Assembly (NCBI GenBank): GCA_014379805.1
Contig: JACMLB010000034.1
Span: 1-35,224, forward strand
Source: Rhodospirillales bacterium
GTDB taxonomy: Bacteria; Pseudomonadota; Alphaproteobacteria; Rhodospirillales; Magnetospirillaceae
DNA: 35,224 nt
Direction: 5' to 3'
A program made the translations under genes and the position numbers. Positions within the stretch are counted from its first letter, which is position 1; each line of letters opens with the position of its first letter. Shown in pieces: positions 1 through 8,790 of the stretch. Under the pieces are notes generated by a model that was given only the letters and a program-made list of their open reading frames with translations, was not told where the DNA came from and did no database searches.

Positions 1-1
1 G

Positions 2-169
2 GTCGGTATCTCGGGTGCCATCCAGCATCTGGCCGGCATGAAGGACTCTAAAGTCATCGTCGCCATCAACAAGGACGAAGAGGCGCCGATCTTCTCGGTG
101 GCCGATTACGGCTTGGTGGCGGATTTGTTCAAGGCGCTGCCGGAGTTGGACGAGGGGTTGACCCCATGA
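2..169 (+). CDS. etfA: Electron transfer flavoprotein alpha subunit, C-terminal fragment
   Basis: The window opens inside this gene, and only the last 55 codons are present. The visible end reads [17 protein letters not shown] and then a [18 protein letters not shown] stretch. These are the hallmark FAD-binding motifs of the ETF alpha C-terminal domain. ETF is the soluble heterodimer that takes electrons from acyl-CoA dehydrogenases and passes them to ETF-ubiquinone oxidoreductase. Its stop codon overlaps the start of the next gene in an ATGA arrangement, so the two are translationally coupled. The context fits, because an acyl-CoA dehydrogenase that would use ETF lies two genes downstream. 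etfB probably lies just upstream, outside the window. Confidence 0.93.
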   Translation, partial: VGISGAIQHLAGMKDSKVIVAINKDEEAPIFSVADYGLVADLFKALPELDEGLTP

Positions 170-1086
170 CCCATATGCGCCCCGCCACCACCACTACAAC
201 GCCCGACGTCACCGCCATCCGCGACGTGGGCATCATCGGCGCCGGCCAGATGGGCACCGGCATTGCCCAGGTGTTCGCCCAAGCCGGATTCAACGTGCAC
301 CTGCTGGACATGGCCGAGGACCGCCTGTCGGCTGCCATGGGCACCATCACCAAGGGCCTGGGCCGTCTGGCCGAAAAAGGCAAAATCTCGGAAAGCGACA
401 AATGGGATGCCCTGGCCCGCATCCGCGTGGGCGTCGCCTATGATCTGCTGGCCGATTGCGATCTGGTGATCGAAGCCGCCAGCGAGAATGAACAGGTCAA
501 GCGCGCCATCTTTGCCCAATTGTGCCCGGTGCTGAAGCCCGAGGCGCATATCGCGTCCAACACGTCCTCCATTTCCATCACCCGCCTGGGGGCAAGCACC
601 GACCGCCCCACCAAGTTCATGGGCATGCACTTCATGAACCCGGTGCCGGTGATGCAACTGGTGGAACTGATCCGGGGTATCGCCACGGACGAGACCGCCT
701 TCGCCTTGGTCCGCGAAGTGGTGCTGAAGCTGGGCAAGTCACCGGTATCGTCGGAAGATTTCCCCGCCTTCATCGTCAACCGCGTGCTGCTGCCCATGAT
801 CAACGAGGCGGTCTACACCTTGTATGAGGGCGTGGGCTCGGTGGAATCCATCGACACCGCGCTACGATTAGGTGCCAACCATCCCATGGGACCGCTGCAA
901 CTGGCGGATTTCATCGGGCTGGATACCTGCCTCGCCATCATGCAGGTGCTGCACGAGGGGCTGGCGGACTCCAAATACCGGCCTTGCCCGTTATTGGTCA
1001 AATACGTGGAAGCGGGCTGGCTGGGTCGCAAGACCGGCCGCGGCTTCTATGACTATGCCGGCCCTGCGCCGGTCCCCACTCGCTGA
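166..1086 (+). CDS. 3-hydroxybutyryl-CoA / 3-hydroxyacyl-CoA dehydrogenase
   Basis: This 306-residue NAD(P)-dependent dehydrogenase interconverts 3-hydroxyacyl-CoA and 3-oxoacyl-CoA, probably the short-chain hydroxybutyryl form. The Rossmann dinucleotide motif GAGQMG lies at residues 25-30. The SNTSS segment and the HFMNPVP motif, with catalytic His155, follow. The C-terminal helical domain carries [16 protein letters not shown] and ends at [11 protein letters not shown]. The size is normal for a single-function Hbd/PaaH-type enzyme. It lacks the hydratase domain of FadB. The start overlaps the etfA stop, and the N-terminus is about 18 residues longer than usual, with a Thr run. M4 at 175 is an alternative start. 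Coupling with etfA and the acyl-CoA dehydrogenase suggests beta-oxidation or butyryl-CoA/polyhydroxybutyrate metabolism. The exact substrate cannot be read from sequence. Confidence 0.93.
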   Translation: MTHMRPATTTTTPDVTAIRDVGIIGAGQMGTGIAQVFAQAGFNVHLLDMAEDRLSAAMGTITKGLGRLAEKGKISESDKWDALARIRVGVAYDLLADCDLVIEAASENEQVKRAIFAQLCPVLKPEAHIASNTSSISITRLGASTDRPTKFMGMHFMNPVPVMQLVELIRGIATDETAFALVREVVLKLGKSPVSSEDFPAFIVNRVLLPMINEAVYTLYEGVGSVESIDTALRLGANHPMGPLQLADFIGLDTCLAIMQVLHEGLADSKYRPCPLLVKYVEAGWLGRKTGRGFYDYAGPAPVPTR

Positions 1087-1097
1087 CGGAGCCCCCA

Positions 1098-2867
1098 ATG
1101 TCCGCCTATATCGCCCCCGTTCGCGAGATCAAGTTCATGCTGGCCGAAGCCGGACTGGACACCATCGCCGCCCTGCCCGGCTTCGAGGAAGCCACCCCCG
1201 ATCTGGTGGACAGCATCCTTGAAGAAGCCGCCAAGATCGCCGAAGAGACCATGGCGCCCATGAACCGCAGCGGCGACATCCAAGGCGCCCGCCTGGAAGA
1301 CGGCGTGGTGCATTCGCCCGATGGCTGGCCGGAAGCCTGGAACGTGCTGGTGGACGGCGGCTGGATCGGCCTGCCCTTCGCCCCCGACCATGGCGGCATG
1401 GGCCTGCCCAACCTGCTGAACACCGCCGTGCACGAGATGTGGCAATCGGCCAACATGGCCTTCGCATTGAATGCCACTTTGGTCCAGGGCGCCGCCCACG
1501 CTTTGGAACTGTTCGGCAGCGATGCCCAAAAGGCGGAGTATCTGCCCAAGCTGGTGTCGGGCGAGTGGTGCGGCACCATGAACATCACCGAGCCCCAGGC
1601 CGGTTCCGACATGGCCGCCATCCGCTCGCGCGCCGTGCCCGAAGGCGACCACTATCGCATCAGCGGCCAGAAGATTTTCATCTCGTATGGCGACCATGAG
1701 ATGAGCGAAAACATCGTTCATCTGGTGCTGGCCCGCACGCCCGACGCTCCGCCCGGACTGAAGGGCCTGTCCCTGTTCGTGGTGCTGAAAGTTTTGGAAG
1801 ATGGCACCCGCAACGACGTCCACTGCGTCTCGCTGGAACACAAATTGGGCATTCGCGGCGCGTCGACCGCCGTGCTGTCCTATGGCGACAATGGCGGCGC
1901 CGTCGGCACCCTGGTGGGCGAGCTCAATCGCGGCGTGGAATACATGTTCGCCATGATGAACCATGCCCGCCAAGCCGTTGGTTTGCAGGGTCTGTCCATC
2001 GCCGAGCGGGCCTATCAGCAGGCGCGGTCCTATGCCCGCGAGCGTGTGCAGGGCAAGCCCGTGGGCTGCAGCGGTCCCATGCCCATCGTCCACCATCCCG
2101 ATGTGCGCCGCATGCTCATGGGCATGAAGGCGCGCATCGAGGCCATGCGCGGCCTGATCTACACCGCCGCCGCCGCCATCGACGTTGCCCACGCCCACAC
2201 CGACGAAGCCGCCCGCGCCAAGGCCCATCAATTGGTCGAGCTGCTGACCCCCATGGTCAAGGGTTGGTGCACCGAGACCGGGCAAAGCGTCGCCTCAATC
2301 GGCGTGCAGGTTCATGGCGGCATGGGCTACATCGAAGAAACCGGCGCCGCTCAGCATTTGCGTGACGCCCGCATCACCACCATCTACGAAGGTACCACCG
2401 CCATCCAGGCCAACGATCTGCTGCACCGCAAGGTGCTGCGTGACGGTGGCCGGGCCATCAGCGAATTGCTGGATGACGTCATGCTGTCGGCCGAAGCCAT
2501 GCGCACCGGATCGGATGCCTCGTTGCGGGTGGTCGGCGGTGCGCTCAAGGACGCGGCGGGCCAAGCCTCCCATGTGGTGGCGTGGCTGCTGGCGGCGGCA
2601 CCCAACGACGCCCGTCAACCCAGCGCCGGCGCGGTGCCGTTCCTGGAATTGATGGGCATCATCGTCGGTGGCCATTGCTTGGCGAAATCCGCCCGCGCAG
2701 CCGCCACCGCGCAGTCGGAACTGGCGGAAGCCGATCCGTTCCTGACCGCCAAGCCCATCCTTGCCCGGTTCTATGCCGAGCACGTGTTGCCGCAAACCCT
2801 AGCGCTTGGCGCCGCCATCATGTTCGGTGGGGCTTCGGTCATGGCGTTGGACGAAGCGCAGCTTTGA
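1098..2867 (+). CDS. Acyl-CoA dehydrogenase, long form (DmdC-like)
   Basis: This 589-residue FAD-dependent dehydrogenase introduces the alpha,beta double bond into an acyl-CoA and donates electrons to ETF. The N-terminal helical region is followed by the middle-domain motif MNITEPQAGSDMAAIR, the HKLGIRGAST segment, and a C-terminal domain with VHGGMGYIEE and IYEGTTAIQANDL. The Glu of YEGT is the expected catalytic base. The protein is about 200 residues longer than classical short-chain enzymes and has an extra C-terminal helical domain, as in the 3-methylmercaptopropionyl-CoA dehydrogenase (DmdC)/AcdA-like group. That group also contains ordinary fatty-acyl-CoA dehydrogenases, so a DMSP role should not be assumed. 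It starts 11 bases after the previous stop, preceded by a GGAG motif, so it is the third gene of the operon. Confidence 0.9.
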   Translation: MSAYIAPVREIKFMLAEAGLDTIAALPGFEEATPDLVDSILEEAAKIAEETMAPMNRSGDIQGARLEDGVVHSPDGWPEAWNVLVDGGWIGLPFAPDHGGMGLPNLLNTAVHEMWQSANMAFALNATLVQGAAHALELFGSDAQKAEYLPKLVSGEWCGTMNITEPQAGSDMAAIRSRAVPEGDHYRISGQKIFISYGDHEMSENIVHLVLARTPDAPPGLKGLSLFVVLKVLEDGTRNDVHCVSLEHKLGIRGASTAVLSYGDNGGAVGTLVGELNRGVEYMFAMMNHARQAVGLQGLSIAERAYQQARSYARERVQGKPVGCSGPMPIVHHPDVRRMLMGMKARIEAMRGLIYTAAAAIDVAHAHTDEAARAKAHQLVELLTPMVKGWCTETGQSVASIGVQVHGGMGYIEETGAAQHLRDARITTIYEGTTAIQANDLLHRKVLRDGGRAISELLDDVMLSAEAMRTGSDASLRVVGGALKDAAGQASHVVAWLLAAAPNDARQPSAGAVPFLELMGIIVGGHCLAKSARAAATAQSELAEADPFLTAKPILARFYAEHVLPQTLALGAAIMFGGASVMALDEAQL

Positions 2868-2959
2868 AACTTCGGTGCCGGATGGCTCGTCCGGCTCCGC
2901 TAGTCCCGTAGTCACACACGCCCACGGGGCTGGTTGTCTCCCTCTACGAGCCGCGCCTT

Positions 2960-2990
2960 GGGGCCGAGCTTATTGCTCGGCCCCCTTTTT
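2960..2990 (+). terminator. Rho-independent terminator after the acyl-CoA dehydrogenase operon
   Basis: A perfect 10-bp stem (GGGGCCGAGC at 2960-2969 and GCTCGGCCCC at 2975-2984) encloses the loop TTATT. It is followed by one C and five T residues. It lies 93 bases after the acyl-CoA dehydrogenase stop and 62 bases before purC, so it separates the two transcription units. Confidence 0.92.
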
Positions 2991-3052
2991 ATTGCCCGCC
3001 CGCCGCGCGGCTGCGATACTCCGCATCCCTTATTTCCTTCGGATGCCGATCC

Positions 3053-4027
3053 ATGCTTTCCAGCGCCGTAATCCGCGCAGCCATTCCCGGCGTGCTCACC
3101 GAGGCCGCCATTCCCGAATTGCCCAATTACTACCGGGGCAAGGTGCGTGAGAATTACGACCTGCCGGACGGGCGGCGCATCCTGATCTCGACCGACCGCC
3201 AAAGCGCCTTCGATCAGGTGCTGTCGGCGGTGCCGTTCAAGGGTCAGGTACTGACCCAGACCGCCCGCTTCTGGTTTGAAGCCTGCGCCGATATCTGCCC
3301 CAACCATGTGATCGAATACCCCGATCCCAACGTGGTGGTGGGTCGCCGTCTGGACATGCTGCCCATCGAGATGGTGGTGCGCGATTACCTGACCGGCTCC
3401 ACCGACACGTCCGTGTGGTCCATGTACAAGGCGGGCAACCGCACCATGTACGGCGTGGATTTCCCCAACGGCTTGGTCAAGAATGACAAGCTGCCCGGCA
3501 CCATCCTGACGCCCACCACCAAAGCCGATGTGGGCGGCCACGACGCCCCCATTTCGCCGAAAGAGATCGTCGCCACCGGTTTGCTGACCCAGAAGCAGTG
3601 GGACGAACTGGCCGAACTGTCCCTGGCCCTGTTCGCCCGTGGCCGCGACATTGCCGCCAAGAACGGCCTGCTGCTGGTGGACACCAAGTTCGAGTTCGGC
3701 CTTGACCCCCAGGGCCGCATCACCCTGGCCGACGAAATCCTGACCCCGGATTCCAGCCGTTATTGGCGGGCGGAAGGCTTTGCCGCGCGCCATGCCAAGG
3801 GCGAAGAGCCGGAGAGCCTGGACAAGGAATTCCTGCGCCTGTGGATTGCCGCGCGCTGCGATCCCTACACCCAGCCCATCCCGGCCATCCCCGACGACAC
3901 GTTGGTGGAATTCAGCCAGAAATACATCTCGCTGTTCGAAGCCGTCACCGGCCAATCCTTCGACGCCCCGCCCGCCGGGGAATCGGTGAAGGAGCGTATC
4001 CGCCGCAATCTGGCTAAATATTTCTAG
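3053..4027 (+). CDS. purC: Phosphoribosylaminoimidazole-succinocarboxamide synthase (SAICAR synthase)
   Basis: This enzyme joins CAIR and aspartate with ATP to make SAICAR in purine biosynthesis. At 324 residues it belongs to the longer, yeast-like branch and not the roughly 240-residue E. coli type. Family motifs include YYRGKVRENYDL near the N-terminus (nucleotide binding), TDRQSAFDQVL, MVVRDYLTGSTDTS, LPGTILTPTTKAD, LLLVDTKFEFG and ADEILTPDSSRYW (active-site segments), in the expected order. The start at 3053 gives a normal N-terminus, although no strong ribosome binding site precedes it. The gene is preceded by a terminator and has no obvious operon partner, so it is probably monocistronic. 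Confidence 0.95.
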   Translation: MLSSAVIRAAIPGVLTEAAIPELPNYYRGKVRENYDLPDGRRILISTDRQSAFDQVLSAVPFKGQVLTQTARFWFEACADICPNHVIEYPDPNVVVGRRLDMLPIEMVVRDYLTGSTDTSVWSMYKAGNRTMYGVDFPNGLVKNDKLPGTILTPTTKADVGGHDAPISPKEIVATGLLTQKQWDELAELSLALFARGRDIAAKNGLLLVDTKFEFGLDPQGRITLADEILTPDSSRYWRAEGFAARHAKGEEPESLDKEFLRLWIAARCDPYTQPIPAIPDDTLVEFSQKYISLFEAVTGQSFDAPPAGESVKERIRRNLAKYF

Positions 4028-4129
4028 AGGGTCATAGACCTACGGCCAAAAGCCCCAAATCCTCCGCTCCCATGCCTACGGGCACGCGCTCTGCTAGCGT
4101 AATCCCGCGCGGACATGGGAGGTCGGGCC

Positions 4130-4633
4130 ATGAGGATTTTGGTGTTTGCCGCTGTGATGTCGGCCATGGCGGTTCAAGCACAGGCGGCGGAGCCCGAGCA
4201 CGGCTTTGCACCGGCGCTCGCCGCCAGTTCCATCACCGACGTCCAGCAGCAACTGACTGCACGCGGCTATTACGGCGGGATGATCGACGGGCGCATGACC
4301 CCGTCGCTGCGCACGGCCATCTCGGTCTATCAAAGCGATGTGGGCCTCAGGGTGACCGGCATTCCCGATCTCGCCGTGCTCAACATGCTGAAATTCGGGC
4401 CTGACATAAAGGCAACCATCCAGCCGCTGGGTCAGCGCCCACCCGCCCCGGCGCCCCGCACCGCAGGCGTGCCGCCCTATGAGGCACCCGAGCCCTACCG
4501 CTATCCCCAGCCCGCGCAGGACATTGACGAGGCGGCGAAACCATCCTGCCCCATCACAAAAACAGAGGAGCCGCCTTTGCCCAAGGCGGCCCCTCAACAC
4601 CGGGTGGTGTCATCTCCGCTCAAGGCGGGATGA
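4130..4633 (+). CDS. Exported peptidoglycan-binding-like protein
   Basis: The start was placed at 4130 because GGGAGG lies 7 bases upstream and the product then begins with a clean signal peptide (MRILVFAAVMSAMAVQAQAA). An in-frame ATG at 4115 is less likely. The 167-residue product has one PG_binding_1-type module at about residues 35-85. It runs from SSITDVQQQLTARGYYGGMI through DGRMTPSLRTAISVYQSDVGL to GIPDLAVLNML. A proline-rich tail of about 80 residues follows. No catalytic domain is attached, so it could be a cell-wall anchor or an accessory to a wall enzyme. That role is inference. Its stop abuts the stop of the convergent peroxidase gene with no bases between. Confidence 0.75.
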   Translation: MRILVFAAVMSAMAVQAQAAEPEHGFAPALAASSITDVQQQLTARGYYGGMIDGRMTPSLRTAISVYQSDVGLRVTGIPDLAVLNMLKFGPDIKATIQPLGQRPPAPAPRTAGVPPYEAPEPYRYPQPAQDIDEAAKPSCPITKTEEPPLPKAAPQHRVVSSPLKAG

Positions 4634-5626
4634 TTACTTTTCGAACGGCTTCGGACGCGGGGTCGCATCCGAGGACGGCGGCAGGATCGGCAGCTTGAAG
4701 TTGGGCTGGTCGCCGGTCAGCGTCTTCAGGAACGCCACGATCTTGGCGTTCTCATCGGCAGTGAACTGCTTGCCCAACTGGATACGGCCCATGGTCTCCA
4801 CCGCCTGGGTCAAGGTGGCGGCCTCGCCGTCGTGGAAGTAGGGATAGGTCAATTCCACGTTACGCAGGGTCGGGACCTTGAAGTTGAAGCGGTCGGCTTC
4901 ATCCTTGGTCACGGCCACGCGGCCTTCCGCCGGGCTGGTGGCCTTGTAGGCCTCGACCACGCCCATCTTCTGGTAGGAATTGCCACCCACCGCCGCGCCG
5001 TTATGGCACGACACGCAGCCGCTATCCTTGAACAGGGTGTAGCCGGCCTTTTCGTTGGCGGTCAGCGCCTTCTTGTCGCCCTTCAGCCACTTGTCGAAGC
5101 GCGAGTTGGGCGTAACCAGGGTCTCTTCAAAGGCGGCGATGGCCTTGGTCACTTCCTCGATGGTGACCTTTTCCGAGCCGAACACCTTCTTGAATTGGGT
5201 GACGTAGCCGGGAATGGACTGCAGCACCTCGACCGCCAGTTCATGGGTGAAGCCCATCTCGCCGGGATTGGCGATGGGGCCGCCGGCCTGGGCCTGAAGG
5301 TCCTTGGCACGGCCATCCCAGAACTGAGCCAGATTCATGCTGGAATTCAGCACGGTCGGCGCGTTGATGGGGCCTTGGTTCCAGTTGTGACCGATGGAGG
5401 TCTTGAGGTTATCCGTGCCGCCCAAAGAGAGGTTGTGGCAGGAATTGCACGAGATGAAACCGGATTTGGAAAGCCGGGTATCGAAGTACAGCTTCTTGCC
5501 AAGCTCGGCCAGACCCGCATCCTTGACCTTCGCCGGGGCGATGGCCTCAATGGGCTCGCCACTGGCATGGGCGGCGGTGGAGATCGCCAGCACGGCAGCA
5601 AGCGACAGCGTCGTCAGTTTCAACAT
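4634..5626 (-). CDS. ccpA: Di-haem cytochrome c peroxidase
   Basis: This periplasmic enzyme reduces hydrogen peroxide to water with electrons from small c-type cytochromes. A signal peptide covers about residues 1-22 (MLKLTTLSLAAVLAISTAAH). Two haem-binding CxxCH motifs are present: C60-C63-H64 (ISCNSCHNLS) and C204-C207-H208 (GCVSCHNGA). The segment TYPYFHDGEAATLTQAVETM near the C-terminus is typical of the CCP/MauG family. The length of 330 residues is normal for bacterial CCP. The start is supported by a GGGGGA ribosome binding site. A palindromic FNR-type box lies 57 bases upstream, consistent with the known low-oxygen control of ccp genes. A soluble cytochrome c gene at 30910-31284 is one possible electron donor. 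Confidence 0.93.
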   Translation of the reverse strand: MLKLTTLSLAAVLAISTAAHASGEPIEAIAPAKVKDAGLAELGKKLYFDTRLSKSGFISCNSCHNLSLGGTDNLKTSIGHNWNQGPINAPTVLNSSMNLAQFWDGRAKDLQAQAGGPIANPGEMGFTHELAVEVLQSIPGYVTQFKKVFGSEKVTIEEVTKAIAAFEETLVTPNSRFDKWLKGDKKALTANEKAGYTLFKDSGCVSCHNGAAVGGNSYQKMGVVEAYKATSPAEGRVAVTKDEADRFNFKVPTLRNVELTYPYFHDGEAATLTQAVETMGRIQLGKQFTADENAKIVAFLKTLTGDQPNFKLPILPPSSDATPRPKPFEK

Positions 5627-5682
5627 TGGTAGTCCCCCTGAGATTGCCGAGAGACACTTTCCGCCCGATCAACAAGGGAGCG

Positions 5683-5700
5683 CATTGAGATGGATCAATG
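5683..5700 (-). promoter_or_regulatory. FNR/Crp-type binding site upstream of the cytochrome c peroxidase
   Basis: The sequence CATTGAGATGGATCAATG has perfect 6-base arms (CATTGA and TCAATG) around a 6-base spacer. Its core, TTGAG-N4-ATCAA, matches the FNR consensus TTGAT-N4-ATCAA at 9 of 10 positions. Its centre is about 65 bases upstream of the ccpA start codon, which fits activation of that gene from a start site near 5650. No convincing -10 box was identified. Confidence 0.7.
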
Positions 5701-5776
5701 AATAGAGATATTCTAAAGAACACCGCACTGCGCTATAGCAATTTGCTTTTTCCAAATATGCGGCATTCCCGAGGTG

Positions 5777-6445
5777 ATGGTGCTACAACCCGCACCGAGT
5801 ATGGTTTGCAAGAGAAATACCGCCGTGGACGACACCGCCCAACCAAACCTCACCATTGATTTTGTCGGTGGCGCCGTCGGCCACCGCTTCCGCTCCAGCG
5901 GCGGCCACAGCCAAGCGCTGCATAAAGCTGTCGGCTTTAGCCACGGCAACATACCGACCATCATCGACGCCACCGCCGGGCTGGGCCGCGACGCCTTTCT
6001 GCTGGCCACCATGGGCGCGCAGGTCACCCTGCTGGAACGTTCGCCCGAGGTTTATGCCCTGTTGCGCGACGGGCTGGAGCGCGCCAGTGCGGCGGGGCCG
6101 GACTACGCCGCCATCGTCGCCCGCATGACGCTGATCCACGGCGACGCCAAGGTTCTGCTGCCCGGCATGCAGACCGATGTGGTGGTGGTCGATCCCATGC
6201 ATCCGCCGCGCAAGAACAGCGCCCTGGTGAAAAAGGAAATGCGGGTGCTGCGCCAATTGGTCGGCCCCGATCTGGACGCCTTCGAGTTGATGCAGGCGGC
6301 CTTGGCCTGCGCCCGCAAGCGGGTGGTGCTGAAATGGCCCCTGCGCGCCGATCCCCTGCCCGGCCTGCCGAAACCATCCCATCAGATCATCGGCAAGACC
6401 ACCCGGTACGACGTATTCATGAGGAATAGCGCCGTCCTCGATTGA
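5777..6445 (+). CDS. rsmJ: 16S rRNA (guanine-1516-N2)-methyltransferase RsmJ
   Basis: This SAM-dependent methyltransferase modifies G1516 of 16S rRNA. The RsmJ family signatures are unmistakable: IDFVGGAVGHR near the N-terminus, the SAM-binding IDATAGLGRDAFLLATMG, LLERSPEVYALLRDGLERA, VVVDPMHPPRKNSALVKKEM (family form DPMxPxRxKSALVKKEMR) and RVLRQLVG. The product is about 222 residues, shorter than E. coli RsmJ at about 250 because the N-terminal extension is reduced. The start is uncertain: ATG 5777, ATG 5801 and GTG 5828 are in frame and none has a strong ribosome binding site. It is divergent from ccpA. Confidence 0.88.
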   Translation: MVLQPAPSMVCKRNTAVDDTAQPNLTIDFVGGAVGHRFRSSGGHSQALHKAVGFSHGNIPTIIDATAGLGRDAFLLATMGAQVTLLERSPEVYALLRDGLERASAAGPDYAAIVARMTLIHGDAKVLLPGMQTDVVVVDPMHPPRKNSALVKKEMRVLRQLVGPDLDAFELMQAALACARKRVVLKWPLRADPLPGLPKPSHQIIGKTTRYDVFMRNSAVLD

Positions 6446-6496
6446 TTTCTTCCACTACCTGTGCACTCTAATGATGGAACCGGGAGGGGGACGGGC

Positions 6497-8701
6497 GTGG
6501 ACGCGGATGTAATTCTCCAATTACGGGGCGAAATGAGTGCAATGCGCACACATATCGCCAATTTGGAGCAGCAGAATTCCGACCTAGAACTCGAGCTTCA
6601 GGCCGCCATCGAGCATGGCGATGCCATTGAGGCCGAATTGGCCTTGGCCAATGACCAGATGCGCGGCGAGATCGCCGAACGCATCCGCGCCGACGTCAAA
6701 CTGCAACGCCTGCTGACCGCCCTGAAGGAACAGAAAAGCGACCTGGAGCTTCTGGTCCACACCATCACCGAACACAGCGACGAAATCGATGTCGAGCACG
6801 AGCTGACCAACGAACAGCTGCGGCTTGAGAATGAACGCATCCGCCTTGCCAAGGAACAGGCCGAAACCATGGCCCGCATCAAGGCCGAGTTCGTGGCCGT
6901 GGTGTCGCACGAAGTGCGCACCCCCATGAACGGCTTACTGGGCATGGCGCGCCTGCTGCTGGACACCGAACTGACTCACGAACAGCGCGATCTGGCCGAT
7001 ACGGTGGTGTCATCGGGCCGGCTGTTACTGAACATCCTGGACGACATCCTGGACCTTTCCAAATTGGAGGCCAGCCGGCTTCATCTGGAAAACATCGACT
7101 TCAATCTGGTCCAGTTGGTCGAGGAAAGCCTGGGCCTGATGAGCATGCGCGCCAGCGAGCGCGGCCTTGCCGTCGCCCATGTGATCGCCCCGGACATCGC
7201 CGTCATGGCCAAGGGCGACCCCATGCGCCTGCGCCAGGTGCTGACCAATCTGATCGGCAACGCCACCAAATTCACCGAAAAGGGCAGCATCACCGTCAGC
7301 GTCTCGCCGACGGAGAAGGGCCATGTGCGCTTCGCCATCAGCGACACCGGCATCGGCATCAGCCCCGAAGTCCAAGAACGCCTGTTCAACCGCTATGTTC
7401 AGGGCGACACCTGGGTGTCGCGCAAATTCGGCGGCACCGGCCTGGGACTGTCCATCTGCAAGCAGTTGGTCGAACTGATGGGCGGCGAGATCGGCGTGGA
7501 CAGCACGCCGGGGGCCGGCAGCGTGTTCTGGTTCGAGATGCCGCTGGGACACGCCGGCGAAACGCGCCCGCGCGCCCATCCCACCGCCGCGCCCAAGCGC
7601 GTTGTCCTGGTGGAGCCCGATTTCTCCATCCGCACGGCCATGGCGTCGCGTCTTGGCGCCTGGGGCGTGCCGGTCGTCACCGCCCTGCCCGATTCCATTA
7701 CCAGCCTGCGCCAGCCCGGCGACGTGTTGCTGGTGGGAGCGCGGCTGGCCCGTACCGCAGCATTGGCCTTGTCTGCCGCCCATGGCCTGCCCACCATCAT
7801 CTCGTCTCCCGCAGGAACCCTGCCGCAGCAGGCCGCCGGCGGCGACACCCTGACCCTGGCCGAGCCCGTGGCCGAAGCCGCTCTGGCCGCCGCCCTGGAT
7901 TGGTCCGCCCGATCCATGGAGGCGCGCAAAACGCCGCCTTGCGCTCCCGCCCCCATGCCGCGCCGCACCGATCCCGGCCATTGCGGCGTGTCGTTGCGCA
8001 TTCTGGTGGTGGAAGACAATCCGGTGAACCAGCGTGTGGCGGTGGGCATGCTGGCCCGCCAACGCCATGTGGTGGTCACCGCCGATAACGGCGCGGAAGG
8101 CATTGAACGCCTTCAGGCCGAGCCCTTCGATCTGGTGCTCATGGACCGCCACATGCCGGTGATGGACGGGCTGGAAGCTGTCCGCACGCTGCGCGCCTTG
8201 CCCCCGCCTTTGTGCGATTTGCCCGTGGTCGCCCTGACGGCGGCGGCGTCCCAGGCCGAGATCCGCGAATGCCTGGATGCCGGCATGAACGATTTCGTGC
8301 CCAAACCGTTCTCGCCCGAACAATTGGTGGAAGTGATCGACCGTATGATGGCGCAACAAGCGGGCCGCGACGGCGATCTGGACCCCACCGTGCTGGCAAC
8401 CTTGCGCGACGTGCTGGGTGACGAGACGGTGGCCGAGATCGTCGCCGAATATGGCCGCACTGCCAAATCCCTACTGAACGACATCACCGCCGCCACCACC
8501 ATGCGCGACGGTAAGGCGCTGGCCTATGCCGCCCACAGTCTGAAAAGCTCGTCGGCCATGCTGGGCCTGGTTGCCATGGATCACATGTGCGCCGGTATCG
8601 AAGCCGCCATCCGCGTGGGCAAGCTGGAAGACGCTCTGGCCCTGGCCGCACGGCTGCCCGAAGGTTTCGCGCGCGCCCAGGCAAGACTACAGCGCCGGTG
8701 A
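6497..8701 (+). CDS. Hybrid sensor histidine kinase with receiver and Hpt domains
   Basis: GTG 6497 was chosen as start because GGGAGGGGG lies 6 bases upstream. The in-frame ATG at 6461 has no ribosome binding site. The 734-residue protein has no signal peptide or membrane segment, so it should be cytoplasmic. An N-terminal coiled coil covers about residues 10-130, with no recognised PAS or GAF domain. HisKA follows with [15 protein letters not shown], phospho-acceptor His138. The ATPase domain has N box [15 protein letters not shown]1 DTGIGI and G2 [14 protein letters not shown] degenerate receiver starting at KRVVLVEPD lacks the acceptor Asp. A complete receiver follows with [15 protein letters not shown] and Asp550 in [15 protein letters not shown]-terminal Hpt domain has His680 in AAHSLKSSS. 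This is a full phosphorelay in one chain. The genes immediately downstream make a partner-switching set, so this kinase may feed into it; that link is inference. Confidence 0.92.
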   Translation: MDADVILQLRGEMSAMRTHIANLEQQNSDLELELQAAIEHGDAIEAELALANDQMRGEIAERIRADVKLQRLLTALKEQKSDLELLVHTITEHSDEIDVEHELTNEQLRLENERIRLAKEQAETMARIKAEFVAVVSHEVRTPMNGLLGMARLLLDTELTHEQRDLADTVVSSGRLLLNILDDILDLSKLEASRLHLENIDFNLVQLVEESLGLMSMRASERGLAVAHVIAPDIAVMAKGDPMRLRQVLTNLIGNATKFTEKGSITVSVSPTEKGHVRFAISDTGIGISPEVQERLFNRYVQGDTWVSRKFGGTGLGLSICKQLVELMGGEIGVDSTPGAGSVFWFEMPLGHAGETRPRAHPTAAPKRVVLVEPDFSIRTAMASRLGAWGVPVVTALPDSITSLRQPGDVLLVGARLARTAALALSAAHGLPTIISSPAGTLPQQAAGGDTLTLAEPVAEAALAAALDWSARSMEARKTPPCAPAPMPRRTDPGHCGVSLRILVVEDNPVNQRVAVGMLARQRHVVVTADNGAEGIERLQAEPFDLVLMDRHMPVMDGLEAVRTLRALPPPLCDLPVVALTAAASQAEIRECLDAGMNDFVPKPFSPEQLVEVIDRMMAQQAGRDGDLDPTVLATLRDVLGDETVAEIVAEYGRTAKSLLNDITAATTMRDGKALAYAAHSLKSSSAMLGLVAMDHMCAGIEAAIRVGKLEDALALAARLPEGFARAQARLQRR

Positions 8702-8790
8702 CGGGCGTTCACCCGCTTGCGGTAAAGCCAGTCGGGTGGCAAAGTTCGGGGGTTGTTGGGCACCAAGATCGTGCGGGGGAGATTTGGGGA

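Noticed and set aside
1053-2285. Long open frame (410 codons) on the minus strand opposite the acyl-CoA dehydrogenase
   Set aside because: Its product is His/Gly/Gln-rich with no recognisable domain, typical of the antisense frame of a GC-rich gene. The plus-strand frame matches a known family throughout.
1098-2867. Assignment as a dedicated DMSP-degradation enzyme (DmdC)
   Set aside because: The long form is shared by general acyl-CoA dehydrogenases, and no other dmd gene is present. The ETF and hydroxyacyl-CoA dehydrogenase context favours fatty-acyl-CoA oxidation.
2912-3955. Long minus-strand open frame opposite purC
   Set aside because: purC motifs run through the plus strand in full, and the minus-strand translation has shadow-like composition.
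4565-4595. Inverted repeat (GAGGAGCCGCC and GGCGGCCCCTC) near the end of the peptidoglycan-binding-like gene
   Set aside because: It lies within the coding region and lacks a T-run, so it is probably incidental in GC-rich sequence.
7025-8359. 444-codon minus-strand frame opposite the hybrid kinase
   Set aside because: Low-complexity His/Gly/Gln/Ala composition and no domain, whereas the opposite strand has an unbroken kinase architecture.
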